A stretch of 64,000 bases of DNA from Apostichopus japonicus (Eukaryota; Echinodermata; Holothuroidea; Aspidochirotida; Stichopodidae): positions 9,006,001 through 9,070,000 of the forward strand of contig NC_092572.1 in NCBI RefSeq assembly GCF_037975245.1. Direction: 5' to 3'. Under the pieces are notes generated by a model. That model saw nothing but the letters and a program-made list of their open reading frames with translations, was not told the origin of the DNA and did not search any database. The translations under genes were made by a program, and so were the position numbers. Position 1 is the first letter of the stretch. Each line of letters opens with the position of its first letter. Of the stretch, positions 49,301 through 63,710 are shown piece by piece.

Positions 49301-50126
49301 ATATATATGTACACACACATACACACATATGAACTCTGACATTTAACCTTTCGTTATGAATGTCTACGACACACAGGTTTTCATAATGAGGAACCTTCTA
49401 TACCAAGTTCACTAATAGCCGATATTTGTCTTTAATAATGGTCACACGTTAATAGGCTTTACCAAAAAAACTTGTCACTCGGGCTACCCTAACCAAGGAG
49501 TAGTCCTGAAACTCCATAAGCCTGAACTAAGGACATGAATCAGTCTAGCCAGTTCAGAATGCTGGCTGTCTTCATTTTGAAAACGGTGTATGTTGTCTGT
49601 TGGTTTTTAGCGAGTCACACAGATTGTACCTGCAAATGCTAATGATGACACTTAAGTAGAAAATCTTCATCTGCAAGGTTGGTACAGAAGTATCTACTTG
49701 TCAAACTCACAAGGGATTCGTTGGAAAAAATAAAACATTGACACAAACCTTACCACAATTATTTGTCTCCGACACAGCGCAAGATATTCTTAGCTGTTCG
49801 CTGGAGGGTTTTGATAATGGCCAGGATCTCTGCCAATACAGCTAGAAATGTTTGTGACCCCCCCCCCACCCCACCCTTCGAAGAAGACTTTCGAATTTAG
49901 TCAAAAGTTTCTATTCGTTTATACTAAAAGGTTTTCTTTTAGTTCGCTTTCTTACCATTATACATTTTATGTTCCTACCAAACACTATGTTTGGTATATA
50001 ACATATGACAATGAATGAATGAACGAATGAATGAATGAATGAAATCACACCATTATTAAATACAATGATAGAATACTCGAATTGAAACCTATTTGTGTAA
50101 TGCTTGCATCTGTTAACTTACTATAA

Positions 50127-50275
50127 TTAAAAGAATAGTCCAGGTCAAAATTTCTTTTTGATATGTTATCCCAAAAACGGTACATAGAAATTAAATGCAA
50201 ATTTGACCAGAATGTTTAGATTATGTTCCTTTTTAACGTATCAAAAAGAAATTTTGACCTGGTCTATTCCTTTAA
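50127..50275. mobile_element. TTAA-flanked fold-back MITE, 141 bp
   Basis: TTAA at 50127-50130 and 50272-50275. The left arm AAGAATAGTCCAGGTCAAAA continues TTTCTTTTTGATA; the right arm TATCAAAAAGAAATTTTGAC continues CTGGTCTATTCCT; they are inverse over about 33 bp with two differences. TTAA targets are typical of piggyBac and Kolobok elements. No ORF. Confidence 0.9.
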
Positions 50276-50872
50276 GTTTAGGAAGTTGCTGTAACATCAG
50301 ACCTAATGTCCAGATAGGACCTCTATATGTTTATACCTTACTAAGTCACTTCCATCCAAGGTTAACTCAAGTCAGTGCATTGTTTCATGATCAACTCGTT
50401 TGATGTGAAGGCTTTACTTAACCAGTAACCCACCTCGCCCCGCCCCCACACCCACACCCACACCCCCATTATTACTGTTTTATCGTAGTATACAATCCTC
50501 GACCAACCCAGGAAAGATAAGACCATTGAAATCAGACTATAGTCTATATTACTTTACCAAAATCTCAACCGATTAAAGGAAAAGTTTATTTTTTTGGAAA
50601 TAGGCACAGATTTCAAAACAAAGGAATAAAACAAGAAGATTTGTGTAGTGCATATTTTGTTTTTCTGTATTGGACTTATAGTATAACTGCATGTTTGGAT
50701 AATTCACCAGGAATCAACAAAGTCATGGTTGCAAAAAAAAACATTTATCATCACAGAGTGAATGGCGGTATTCACTTTATACGTAAATATAACATTATAC
50801 TAAATAACAATAATAATAAAGTGACCACTAATAACGCGCCATATCTGTCAACTTGACACTCCTGGCGCAGGC

Positions 50873-51072
50873 TAACAGTCTTGTTCAAGGCCAATGCTCC
50901 TTCACACGACTTTACAACTTTCCCCTGGTCATTGGTAACTTGTCACACCCACACACCAAAGTGTAAACAATCCAATCAATCTCTCCTGGGGCACCACTGT
51001 GCACCACAACCACGTGTCCCCCGGGGACTTCCCATAGGATGCAGCCACAAACCGGCGCACACGACTATATTT
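50873..51072. repeat. Dispersed repeat family A, copy 2
   Basis: Colinear with 10592-10793 over about 200 bp, same orientation, preceded by an (AATAATA) stretch as copy 1 is by (ATT)n. Confidence 0.85.
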
Positions 51073-51154
51073 ACAAGTTAGCTAGCAAGTCCCCAAAAGT
51101 TATACACATGGGTGAAGAGAGGGAATATACTTTCCCTTCCTTTCTCTTTACTCA

Positions 51155-51920
51155 ATGACATATGTATCATTAATCAAAACAGCTGGACTACTTAGTCTAA
51201 CATACATATATACATACATACAATTAACATTAAATCAGCTACTCAGATGTAAGACAAAACCAATAAACAATACAATATTTTTACGGTCTCGTATAACATG
51301 TTTTACAGTGCACGCTCTCCAAATTTATGAGGAGCAAATAGTGTTGAATACTATGTTAGTTTAGTTTAGTTTAGAGACCCAAGGATCAGGAAGCCTTACA
51401 GTTGCTTATTTCAGACCTTATCCATTTTAGATCGTGGATGAACACCGGCTTATTTCAAGCCTTCTTTTTCGATAAGTGTTCAGAGGATAACGAGGCAGGG
51501 GGTGCGAATTCGCTCCTATTCCTGCCCCCGGGAGATCCATTTAACGTCCCCATCCGACGGACGAGAGTGTATGCCCCAGCATCTGACTACTTTCTCAAAT
51601 ACTGAGGTAGGCAAAGGCACCCCATTCGACATCACTGCAATGCTAGTAGACTGCTCTGTCCTTCATATATGAGGTACAGAGAACATGGTTTCGTTGAGTT
51701 ATTATTAGAATGACTATAAAAACAAATGTTGGTTTAAAATTAACATTAAGACTTGCATTGACTCATTAAGGGCTTACGTCATCATTAATTTCGCGCTAAA
51801 TTCCAGAAGTGTAGCACAATTAAAAGTGCATAACTTGACAATCGAAATAGTTTTAGAACTTTAGAACACTAATAGTTTTACTTTGTCTTTTGAAAAAAAG
51901 AAATTCAGCCTAAAGTTACC
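51155..51920. repeat. Dispersed family B, copy 4, interrupted
   Basis: 5' landmark CAGCTGGACTACTTAGTCTAA near 51180; 3' landmarks TTAACATTAAGACTTGC, CTTACGTCATCATTAA and AACTTGACAATCGAAATAG at 51740-51850. An unrelated segment of about 300 bp (51360-51650) sits between, possibly a later insertion. Confidence 0.55.
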
Positions 51921-52795
51921 CTTGACAAAACAAAGCAAAATCATATATAACGAAAAAAATAGGACGATATACTGAATTCAATGAAAACCTTACTGAAGGC
52001 TACTCGATTCGTCACGGCCCACGGAGAACTCAATATTTATGACATAGTGCTGCTTCTGGATAAACATTTACAAGGTGTGGTCATATTTCGTGATTAATTA
52101 GAATGGTCAAGACAATTATTATACGTAATTTAATATTTATTAACAAATTTCGGAAATGATAACTCGAGCGTTATCAATTTAATTTCACAATAACCTCGGG
52201 ATCGCATGGGCTTTACTGGTATCTGTCCACTACGCATGCGATCAGAAATTCTAGCTCATGTTAGTGAAGGCTATAGTGACTTTTCCAGCTCCCATGTACA
52301 TGGTCATCATTAATTCTTATCAAAACCTATCACGTGCCCTATATGGATATTCCAGTGATATGCCAATGTACCACTTATCTTAAAGAGAGAGAGATAGGTC
52401 AAAGAAAACATATATTTAAGATTACTATGTGAAAACCGCATATCAATATCTTGTCCCTAAATCGAGTTATGGTTGATTGAATGCAACCTAGTTTAACCCT
52501 GAACAATGCTCCTTCCTTATATGATTATATGAGTCAAGCTGAGCAAGTGCTTGGTCACATGGATATGATCCATGACATCATCGTAGCACGTTCATTCTCC
52601 GCAAAACCTTACTTTCCTCTTGTAACCTTCTGCTGATTTATCCTTGAATGTGTAATGCATTTGGCATGTTTGTCAAAATTGTGTATAGCAATATTTTTTT
52701 CCCTCCGTCTGTGGAACAAAACAAAACAGATATATCCGTTTTCGGCTTAATTGGCATAATATGACATCGTTCATTCATACATTAGCCAGATGTGT

Positions 52796-52797
<2 letters not shown>

Positions 52798-52873
<76 letters not shown>

Positions 52874-52900
52874 TATATAAATATATATATATATATAAAT
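52798..52900. repeat. (TA)n/(CA)n microsatellite
   Basis: About 62 bp TA, then CACACACACACAC, then TA again. Confidence 0.95.
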
Positions 52901-53845
52901 AAAGTGGTTCGTTTGTGTTTTTTTTTTAAATTTTCAGTCACAAGAATATCCCTTTAATTAAGTGTTAATTTACAATTCACCATTACCGATAACTTACCCC
53001 TTTTACTATTTCGTTCCCTCACCCCCTCCCCAACCGTAGTAAAGCAGCTAACAGGGAATAGAAGAATATAAAATGTATGGTTTCCTAGTCAAATTTACAT
53101 TAGTGCTAAACTGGAGGCAAAAACACCGATTGTGGGCTCGGAAGAGGTGGAGTGGTTCAGTTTGGGTATGAAATAATGCAGTTTGAAAAGGCCAATTCTA
53201 CCTAGGGTATATCTATGTCGAAACGAAATTAGCTGTGCCTTAAGTCAATATTTTGCCCTCCAATTATGAGCTGCAAATTGGAGTAAGCCTGTAAAAGTAT
53301 GATGCAAAGACCTTTGTTGTTCATTGTACTAACATAGCAGTACTACACAAACCACCCTTTTTGTCATATTATGTTGCACATGCGAATATTACTTCCTTTA
53401 AGACGTACTTTAGTCTTATACACTGTATGGCATTTTCACTCATACATAAATGATTTCTTATACTCGCTAAGTGTAAACATTTAATTTCATAGGCATATAT
53501 ATATTGATAATTCAATGAGTGTGTGTATGTGTGTGTGTGGTTTGTTTAGTTCAGACTGGGGACTTGAACAAAGGAATTCCAAGTCCTCAGAGTCATCAGA
53601 TGTCATTTGAAAAGAATCACCACGTCCTCAGAAAAGATTTATTGTTGTGTCTATTATTTAGATCAAGTTACTTGGATTCGAACAATGCAAAGAAAACAAA
53701 AACAGAAAATAAACAATTGGTTCCTTATAAGTGTGCGTTTGTGACAAAGTGTAGAATAGTATATGTGCTTTTATACGTCACAGACGGTCATTTAATCACA
53801 ACAAAAGCCGGTGTTCTTTGACCCATGATGTATGTGTTTATGTTC

Positions 53846-53892
53846 GGGCGGGGCGGGCGGGGCGGGGCGGGCCGGAGAGGGGGGGGGGCGGT
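53846..53892 (+). repeat. GGGCGGGGC G-rich tract, G-quadruplex type
   Basis: Six or more runs of three or four G separated by C, then a run of ten G. Strong G-quadruplex pattern in otherwise AT-rich DNA; no gene adjoins it. Confidence 0.9.
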
Positions 53893-55337
53893 AGTGAGGT
53901 AGCTGGATGATTCGCAAGAAAACCGATTTAATGAATCACGCAATCCAACTATAATATCATTGTTGCTACACTTAACGGGTGGTATATTATCTGGAAAGAA
54001 ATTACTACAAGTTTAGAATTGTTACTGTTATGTCTGACTGACCAAAGGAATGGTTACCTACAAATCAGGGATGCCTAATCAAATAAGTAATCTAATCAAA
54101 TAAGTATAGCCTAACCCTACTTTGGATGGCTACACAAATAAGGGATGCCCATTGCAAAATTATAGCCTAACCCTAGTTCTTAGATTACATGACTTACATT
54201 CCTAAATCACTTGCCACTGATTTCCTATTTAGGCAAATATTTTTTGGGCAATTTTTCAGATGAGCAATCTTTCTTAGAGCCTTATATCTTATATAAAGGT
54301 AAATGCTTCATGTGAAAGAATACTTTTAAGTCATGGATATGCAATTAACTTTTATGTATAGACTTGTTGGACTCGGATCAGCCTACCCAAATTAACGTTC
54401 CTCATTCTAGCTCCTCTGACGTCCACCTCTGACCTTCTTATCTCTGCCAAAGGTCTTTGCCCCTCATCTGTAGTATAACCTTTGTACAACTGTGAGAAGT
54501 AAAACACACCACCCCACCTCACCCTGCAATGCTTTCTATAATATTATCATATACCAGCATATGAAATACATCTGTTTGTTTGTTTCCCCTATATCATCGC
54601 ATGCGGGCTGACTCTGTACACAAATCAGCCATGAGATGACGTCAAGGTCTTTACCTTTCCTCTAAATCAAACAATTTGCAAAGGACGCCATCTCCTTAAG
54701 TTTCCAATTCCAAGTTCAAACGCGTCAAACATACGCGTGTCAAACGTTTCGAAGTGAACGTTATCAACATATTCATTAACAATGAACTGCTAAAACACCG
54801 GCTATATATAAGTAAACCTGCAACGTATACGTGGATACGGCTCGTATTGTTTCCCTATAAGCAGCAAAAATAGATAATTTTTGATTTGAGGACAGGAACA
54901 TTTGCACAATGTTCGACTTCCATTATTGGATTTGCTTTACTTTTCAACTTATCTTTTGACATAAATATACCCCCGGAGGAGGGAATATCTACTACATCTA
55001 TATGGTCTTTTAACAACAATCGTCGGAAAGAATAGGGAAAGTTAACAAGATGACAGCGAAGGACGAGTAAGTTTTTTTTTTCTTCATTTTCTTGCTCTCT
55101 CTCTTCAAGTTCTTGATAAACGGTCGTTCACAAAAAATGACTGATACGGCGTTTACTAAGCAAACATTATAATTATCGATTGGTCTTAGCAGTGAATGTA
55201 CACACGTATATGCACACGCAGGAGGTTTTGTTACGTTACGAATGCGGAGAAATCTATCGGCTAATGTTATTGAACTGCGCTCTACACATAAATATTTAGA
55301 ATAGAAAGGTACCATTGTATTCATATCAATCATGATT

Positions 55338-55354
55338 GTTAATATATATATATG

Positions 55355-55430
<76 letters not shown>
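55338..55430. repeat. (TA)n microsatellite
   Basis: About 90 bp TA with TGTATGTA near its start. Confidence 0.96.
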
Positions 55431-55431
<1 letters not shown>

Positions 55432-55936
55432 GTACATGTAATTGTGCAATGTCCTTGTGTTAGCTGTTAGATTCAACAGGTTGAACACAACGCCATTACA
55501 CGGGAAATGGGTCAATTAATTGAAAGAAGAAAAAGATAAGTGAAGAAACACTGGGCAAAATAGATCGATAGAATAATAAGAGACATTTGGGTTTAGTCGT
55601 AACGCAGCGTAAATATTGTAGCGTAAATATGAATTTAAAAAAAAAAAAAGAAGTTGTAGCGTAAATATGAAAACAAGGTGTAAATACAATTACACATATT
55701 CTTTGATGCATTCTTATCAAAAACCAATTTTTTACTTTAAGTGCGGACGAAGAAATTGTTGTTATTGTTTTGATCGAACGTTGAAAGCACTCAAGAATCG
55801 GGATGATGGATTTATTGCTGTCATTAATTGTTGAAGAAATGAAACCATGAATAATCGCAGACTTTTAAGCTTTTCATAGTAATAATTAGAAATTAATAAT
55901 TCACTAGTACAAGTTTAAGTACTCGTACTTATATAC

Positions 55937-56041
<105 letters not shown>

Positions 56042-59000
56042 GAGCCAGTAAGATGTGCGGATAAGAGTTTGATAGCAATATCGTGTGATAATTAATAGTT
56101 GAAACTGTATGCATTTATCAATAATAAGCACCCATAGAGATTGAAATTGCTGGTTGTAATTTCTAATACAGATATTTCTGCCGAATTTTTTTATGAGGCA
56201 ATTGTCGAGTTTATTTAGTAATACAACGTTCCCATTGGTCGAAAAAAACATATATATTAATATATATATATAAATATATATGTATAGAAATGCATTTTTG
56301 TTTTCTGTTCGGTTTTGATATGATAGCTAAAAACCGTTTCGGTTCAAGCTGCGTAACAACATTAATTCATTCTTATGACAACCATATATCAAATTAATGT
56401 TGGTAAATATTTCGATATTATTTAGCACTTACATATTATTAATATTGAATCCATAACTACATAGAAGCGTTTTATTTCACATTAAATAGAGGTGGAAATG
56501 AAAAAAAAAATTGAACGTCATTTTCAAATTTTAGCTGTGTAACCTAATAAGACGTATTCAGAGAAACATGTTAGAATGTGCGGTAGGAGGAATCTTCGAA
56601 ATCAAAACGGAACCATAAAAATTACACACTATAGTTGCAAAAAATGTTTTAATTTGATTAATTCTTTGCTTTTGAATGTCACTATTCGGTAGGTTATCAA
56701 ACTACAACATGTTGACGACGAAAACAGCTCAGACCTTTTACCATTTTACCTTTGAGTAGATTTTCATGTTATGTTGATACGTCATATTGCAACAAGAAAT
56801 CACCACAAAACAAAATGTAGTGCTCGCAAATGTTTTTATAGACCTTCCGGCTTTCAAAGTTATTCGCCCTTTTCAAGGTATTCACCTTTTAAAACAATAC
56901 CTAATGTCTTGAATGCTCCAAGTTTGAGGAATGTTTTTGATGATGACGCCTCAATCGTTATATTTGGAGAACCTCTCCTATATCGTCAATATATTCTTTC
57001 CATCGACACGAAGACTATAGAGTTTACCCACAGCACCCTTTCCCAGGATCCCACAACTCTGTCCCTTACCCCTGGCCCTATACTCTGCACCCCCTCCCGT
57101 TTGTTATTCTTCTTTGTCTACGTACCAAACCCGACCGAAGCAAATTTCTGTATGAAAGCAGCCTTTCTTAATTTGTATTAAATACCGCCATAAGGTAATG
57201 TCTTCTAGAACTCAGCCAACCATTGGGCTTCTTCCTTTTTCCTTTTTTACTTTTGCTAAGGGAAATTATTTTCGCGGTGAAATCATGTGTAATTATAATC
57301 TCGGATTGGTTACCATGACTACTGCTTAAGTACATGCGTATAGTACTTGTTTTCTATAAGGTCAACCTTTTAAGTAGGATTTTTGCCTCTTAGGGTAATA
57401 TTTTGCTGTGTGTTTTGAAGTCGTTATTACACATGTAATAGGGATAGCAGGTATATTGCGGACGGGTAGTTGTGGAACACATGAGAGTTATAGTACAAAA
57501 AAAGCCTATATATAAAATATACTATAAAGACTATATGCAATGCTATTAGCAATGATGTATGTATAGGTCGATACACAACTACTTGTGTGCATTCAATTAG
57601 CAATTCTTCCGTGGTTTTGTCAGTTAAAATGAAATGTTGTCAGTACAGTATAACAGGGTTTGAAAATCTTACGAGTTTTAACACGACTTTCTTTCTTTGT
57701 TTTGCAATATTACATTCCGTCAGCGCCTCAAGGTCGGGGCTTCAGGCGATGGGGGTGGGGTGGGGGAGGGGAGGGGAGGGGAGGGAGTGAGGATGACAAG
57801 AACCACCAAACACCATAACAACCTATCCGAAGCGGCTAGTATTGATATTGAACACTAAGGCAGTAAACCAAGTAGGTTCCATGTACTCTTTGGAGCGCTT
57901 TGCTTTTTCATATGGATATCTCGAAGGGTCCCTTCTTTATAATTGATCGTCTGGTCCACCATAAATAGTGTTTAGGCGGGGCGGCCAGTCTAGTAACTTA
58001 CGTCAAATGGCTCTATGTACTGTTTAAGGCCTATTGGAATAATGCATACCTTCCATCGAGAGTCGGACCCTATAAAATAATAGATAAATTCAATTCATTG
58101 TAAATATCTAGTATATAGGAATGTTATTATGCGTTAATCACAACGGTAAAGTTTGTATGTCTTAGATACGGTCCTGAACAATTCAGTTCTCTGCCGATAC
58201 CAAAATATTAAACGAAATCCTGTACTTAACAGATATCCTGAGGGTTCCACATCCGGGCGTCTAGAGATGCCAAATATCCAACATTTGTTCATTAAAGCCC
58301 AAACAATGCTTGGACTTTGGTGAATGTGGACTCTCCCTTGTGGGTCCATTAAGTTTGCTGTATCGGGACCCAATTGGTCCATCTCATCAGGCCCTGACAG
58401 AGGTCTACTTTGAATCGTGTTGTAGCCTGTAGAAGACTTGTAGAATGAGTACAATAGCATGAGTACACTGAGTACAAGTAGAATGCCCCTGGGTATGAGT
58501 ATGAGTACTATTACAAAGCTTAAAGTGCGACAACGAGTACTTAATTTTGTACTCGAGTGCGGGTAAGAAAAACGCGTACAAATTTATCATGGCAAGTAAG
58601 GGTAAACAAACAACTATATGTGCTAGAAATATAAAGTACGAATACGGAATTCAGGCTACTATATATAGTTTCAGTTGGTTTCAGTTGTCTAATCGTATCA
58701 GAATCGACTAAAAAGTTGTTTTTTTTTCCAGGTGAATCCTTAATTAAACAAATTTTATAAAGAAGTATGAAGCACATTTATTTGCCATTTGCCAAAGCGT
58801 GTACACGACGAATACACCGTGAATGTATACTTCATTACCACTGACTGCCTCCTCCACACCCAGTTGGGACAATTTTTTTAAATATTGCACTTTCATGTTC
58901 CGCTTTCAAAAGTACTCGTATTGTCAGTATGAGAAATATGCATATCATCTTATCCCTTAGATAAAGTTAGGAACTGTTTGTACTGTCAATACGTTTGCTT

Positions 59001-60182
59001 TGAAGCATGATATGGGAGGACAGTTTGGAGAGGTATTAGCATTAGTAAACTGTCCCAACTGGTTGGCCCTTCGATCAAGTCTGTTGTGTTGTACCTTTTA
59101 CACACAAGAGGGAGAAAGTGATAAGGTAAAATTATTTGCCAGTCTGAATTGAAACCCTACCAGTCATTCGACCTATTCCGAAGCTATAAACCTTCGCGAA
59201 GTATGTTAAAGGTATTCTCTCAGCTAGGAAATTTTTAGAGTGTGGGCCAATTTCACAGGTTTCGCTGGTACACCGTTACTCCACTTTCTGACTTGGTCAC
59301 GTGATATGGTATATGTATGTATTTATGTATGTATATGTAATATACTGCCACTGTACAGTGTATATGATGTATGTAAATGTACGTAATGTAGGCCTATATC
59401 ACAGTTTCATGTAGTGTTAGCATAACACACGTACGTTAATATTGCGGTCGCCGCGCTGTGTACGTTGTGATTGTGAATTAGTATCAATACAATACTTGCA
59501 AAGAGGATAGTACTGCTCGTTACATTGATATCATCGTTAATTTTTGGCCTGGCTGTCTTTAATTCGCGATCAATCCTGTCGATCACATATGTTGGATGGT
59601 CTTTATGATATTCAGCATATCATAAGCATGTCCGAGGTTTCTCCAAAGAAACGGCCGTATCCGGGCACTAAATGCGGGTTGGCCGGTGGAAGGCCCAGGT
59701 TGCTTTATTGTAGGTCCAGATGCCAAAAACAGTGAGCGAAAAAGGTACAGAGAAATGCAGGCATCAAAAGTGTATTTGAGCTGGTGCAACGTGGACTGGG
59801 TCTCCAAAAAACGATCTACTGGAACAGACATCGGGGATCTACTGGAACAGAGATCGGGGATCGACAAACTGACCAATGCTACCTTCGCGTTTAGCGAGAT
59901 AAAAAACTGGAAAACAGGCTTTGCACAGTCTGCGTACACTATGAAGTCCATCGACGCGATTAGGACGTTCAGTGCAGTAGGCTATGCGTTTGTAAACCTG
60001 TTATGAGGGAACATTAGACTTAGTAAAGAGTGGGTTTAGTATACACAACTGATGTATGCCTATTTACTTAATTTCGCACGTGCTCAAACGTTTACCCGCA
60101 TATGAAGATTATCAGACTTAAACGCATCGCTTAGCTTCAAGTCATCTATTGGTGTTCCAACGTATCAGCCCTATGCTTCATT

Positions 60183-60495
60183 CAGGCGCGTAGCCAAGGG
60201 GGGGGGGGCGAAGGGGGCCGCCGCCCCCCCCCTTGAGCATTTTTTAATTTTTTTGTTAAATGTTTTTATGATATCGCTAGTAATTTCAAAAGAGAAAATG
60301 CTAAGATGCAACTTACAAGGCCTGGGAAGTGCCATTTCCAGCGATCTAGGAGGCATTTCAGCCAAAATTTTCTTGTACGCTTCGCGCCAATTATGGTGGC
60401 GCTACGCTTAGATAGTTTGCAATGTCGAATCTATGGCTCTGATAATTTGCCTACAGTTTCGCTCCTCCCTTGGCAAATTCCTGGCTACGCGCCTG
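60183..60495. mobile_element. hAT-like MITE, 313 bp, perfect 8-bp target duplication
   Basis: Starts CAGGCGCGTAGCCAAGG and ends CCTGGCTACGCGCCTG (about 15 of 16 matching). GCTTCATT occurs immediately before (60175-60182) and after (60496-60503). An 8-bp duplication with CAGG...CCTG ends fits hAT. Poly-G and poly-C tracts lie just inside the left end. Non-coding; an apparently young insertion because the duplication is unmutated. Confidence 0.93.
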
Positions 60496-63469
60496 GCTTC
60501 ATTCACATCCAAAGTACTGCCCCAATAACTGACAGAGTTAGTTATTAAGCAAGATGAGAATATTTCGATATATAAATCTAGTTCAAGGAACAAGCTCTCG
60601 GTGGTGGAACCAGTTGGGACCAATGGGGCGGGGGCAGTGGGACACCAGTTGGGCAAGTAGGGGGTAAGTGTGCATCACGTGGGTTCTTTAAACACTTGAC
60701 AACTTGTCAATCATCAACTGAGATATCTCTTGAAACGGCATCCGCATTTCTAAACCAGCATTTATTTCACGACTGAAATGGTCAAGAGCTCTTCTAAAAG
60801 TGGCTTCAGATGAACTTTCTGATCAATTAAATAACGGCAATGACACAATCGTTAAATTGTTTCATTAGATTTAAGAAAGTTAACCTCACGCACGGTCAAA
60901 CGTATGCAATGTCAGTTACAGCACATAACAACGAGTATCCATTTGATGGGTTTTTGATCCCGATGGGGTTAGTGTGAAAGGGGAGAGGGTGAAGGGGGGG
61001 GGGGTTAGCGGGCGGTTGTGCAAGAGTAAGAGGGGTCGGGAGAACGGATTAGGGAGGGGGCACAAGCTTCGAGGGCCAGTGGAGATGTTACTTTGATTCC
61101 AGCGGGCACAACTTCAAAGCTATACATTAAAACTTGTCCATAATATGTGTCATGTCTCCATTCCGTAGGCCTACCACAAATTCAAACATTTGAATGTTTT
61201 TGAACAAAAAGAGCACATTTGAATAACATTTCAGGTTGAATGTTTTTTCTTCTTAATGTTTCAACAAGGGCACAATTGTATTTGCAAGTTTTCGGGCGTT
61301 TCAACAAAAGGTTACTTTTTAACACAAAAATCGAAATATGGTATATTTGATTACAGTTAACCACAAATTACATTTCTCATTTATTAAAAGTGGCAGTTTG
61401 TGGGGAATGTTTTTCACGCACCTACTGTTCCTCTTTCCCTGGACTTTCTGAATGACGATTGTAAAATGATGCACCAACAGATTTTGAAAAGAGGGTACCA
61501 GTTTTATTTATTTTTCTACAGGAATCTCTTTTTATCAACCATTTGATAATCTTTCATATATACGAATGTTAAGACACGTGGCTTAGGTCGTTGTCCTTGG
61601 AGACACTGCCTCTCGAGCATGCGCACAAGTATCTTTTTTTAGTCGTCTGTGTTTGCTTTACATGTTTTCTCCTGTCCCTTGTGGCTAGTTCGTCAGGGAA
61701 CACGACGGTCCGTTGTCATTTATTTCACGTTGTTTATTTAGTACAATATGATATAATTTACACGCTCACTAGGTCTATACACAGTGCTAAGAAGAAGAGA
61801 AACAAAAATCGATTATGAACCTGCCGAACGAAAAGCGATATGCGCAATTGAGCGCAAACTATCGCTAGTACGCACGCGCAGTTCATTAAATGGGTTACAG
61901 CCGAGAGAATATCCTCACGGGTTTGGCGGTATTATTAAAGGGATCCCAAGCGGAACTCTTCCCCAGAATCGCAATTTCTGACTCACGAAAAAGCGATTAG
62001 AAGGCAATAAGAAATAATTCACATCTGAAAAGACTACGTCATTGTGCCATCGTGTCATAAGGAGGGTGCACATTACTGGACGACGTAACATTATAATTTG
62101 ATCACTAAGACTGAGCGTAGTACTATGTGTATGTGGTTAACATGTGTAAGGTTACCTATCTGGTTTTAACACATTGGATCTTATAATCTGGATATCCAGC
62201 CAAAATACAAAGAAATTGTTCTCTTACAGATTTAACTTCTCTGGTAAGTAATCTCATTTCAACGATTTCTTGATCAAGCCGGCCCCCAAAAAAGAATATT
62301 TTGTTTTCTTCTGCAGAGCATAAACGGTGTTTCAAGTGATCAGATTTTACAAGTGAAATAACCTAAAAATAGAAAAAACAAGCCTTTGCTATATCATTTC
62401 GATTCTGGTATCTTTAATATTCCAACAAGCCTTGTTGTGAATTCGTGCTGGTACTCATATTCTAATAACGTTGCAAGTACTCAGTTGTAATAAGTTGGAC
62501 CCCAAAATACGTACTAGTACAAGAGTAAGTACTCGTAGGCCTACTCATGTTCTTGGACTCATTCTCATGTTGTTGTTGTACTCAGTGTAGCCTATACTGA
62601 TGTTGTTGAACTCGAAGTACAAGTCTAATTCCAACTCGTAGATATTTTTAGCATTATACTATACAGTGATACAGAGGTCAACATAATGAAGACATCCATA
62701 GCCGGCGCTATCGCGTATTAAGGAAAATATTGTACTTGTGTACATAAACCATTATAATAAAATGGCCGAGGCTAGGATGCCATTACAACATAACGTCCTC
62801 GTGTATATAATATAATTATTCTAGTAATTTCATAGCAGATGTTTGAAATTTGGTAACAACTGTATGCAAATGTCCTCACATTTCAAAAGTTGTAATATCA
62901 CCGTGGTCTATAGGCCTATACGTAATGATTATTTTCATATCGGATGGACCAATTGGCATATTTCTCTATTTTTGGTAATTTGGATTCGTATGAAACGAAC
63001 GTGTTATTATTACATTTTCACTCCGGTTAAGACGATTGACAGTTCATCGCACCATTTTGACAAGAGAGGAAATCCTTCAAATCGCATGCAAGCTACTATA
63101 ATACAGTGCATCTACACAACATATAGTGCATGTACACCATATATAGTGTATACAAGTAGTGTAAGGGTAAGTGTTCCCTGTGTAAAAAAAGTGTAATAGT
63201 TGGTTATAGGTTCAAGGAAGTTCTAAATGTGATCGTGCAGTGTCATTTCCTTTGGTGTCCCCCCCCCCCCCCCCATTACTTACAGCATTGCCAATTATAA
63301 CTAGCGGATTAACATCACAAAAACTTTAAAAATGTCGACAATTATGATATAAAACTGTTGTGAAACTAATATTTTTTCATGAGCAATAAAAATCCACCTT
63401 ATGGAAGGTGCATGGAGTATATTTTTCTGGAAATGCTTGAGTGAATAACCATTAAGGGACTGAAGTATG

Positions 63470-63570
63470 AATATATATATGTATATATATATATATTGAT
63501 ATATATGTATTTATATATATGTATTCATATATATGTATTTATATATATGTATATATAGATTGATCTATTG

Positions 63571-63601
<31 letters not shown>

Positions 63602-63614
63602 CATATATATATAC

Positions 63615-63645
<31 letters not shown>

Positions 63646-63646
63646 C

Positions 63647-63690
<44 letters not shown>

Positions 63691-63710
63691 ATATATGAAT
63701 ATATATATAC
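63470..63710. repeat. TATATACA/TATATATG compound microsatellite
   Basis: About 240 bp with an ATACATATATAT periodicity and TGTATTCATA/TGTATTTATA interruptions in the first 80 bp. Confidence 0.95.

Noticed and set aside
50881-51081. 66-codon frame with Cys/His content
   Set aside because: It lies inside a dispersed repeat whose other copy at 10592 does not keep the frame.
54060-54180. TAGCCTAACCCTA strings resembling telomere repeats
   Set aside because: Only two separate copies inside a short duplicated phrase; no tandem TTAGGG array.
56771-57181. 136-codon plus-strand frame
   Set aside because: No recognisable domain, Ser/Pro/Thr-rich stretches, no splice or promoter support.
59686-60006. 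106-codon plus-strand frame (MEGPGCFIVG...)
   Set aside because: Non-repetitive and of mixed composition, but a 122-codon frame is open on the opposite strand over the same bases, no family is recognised and no splice context stands out. It could be a fragment of an unknown gene.
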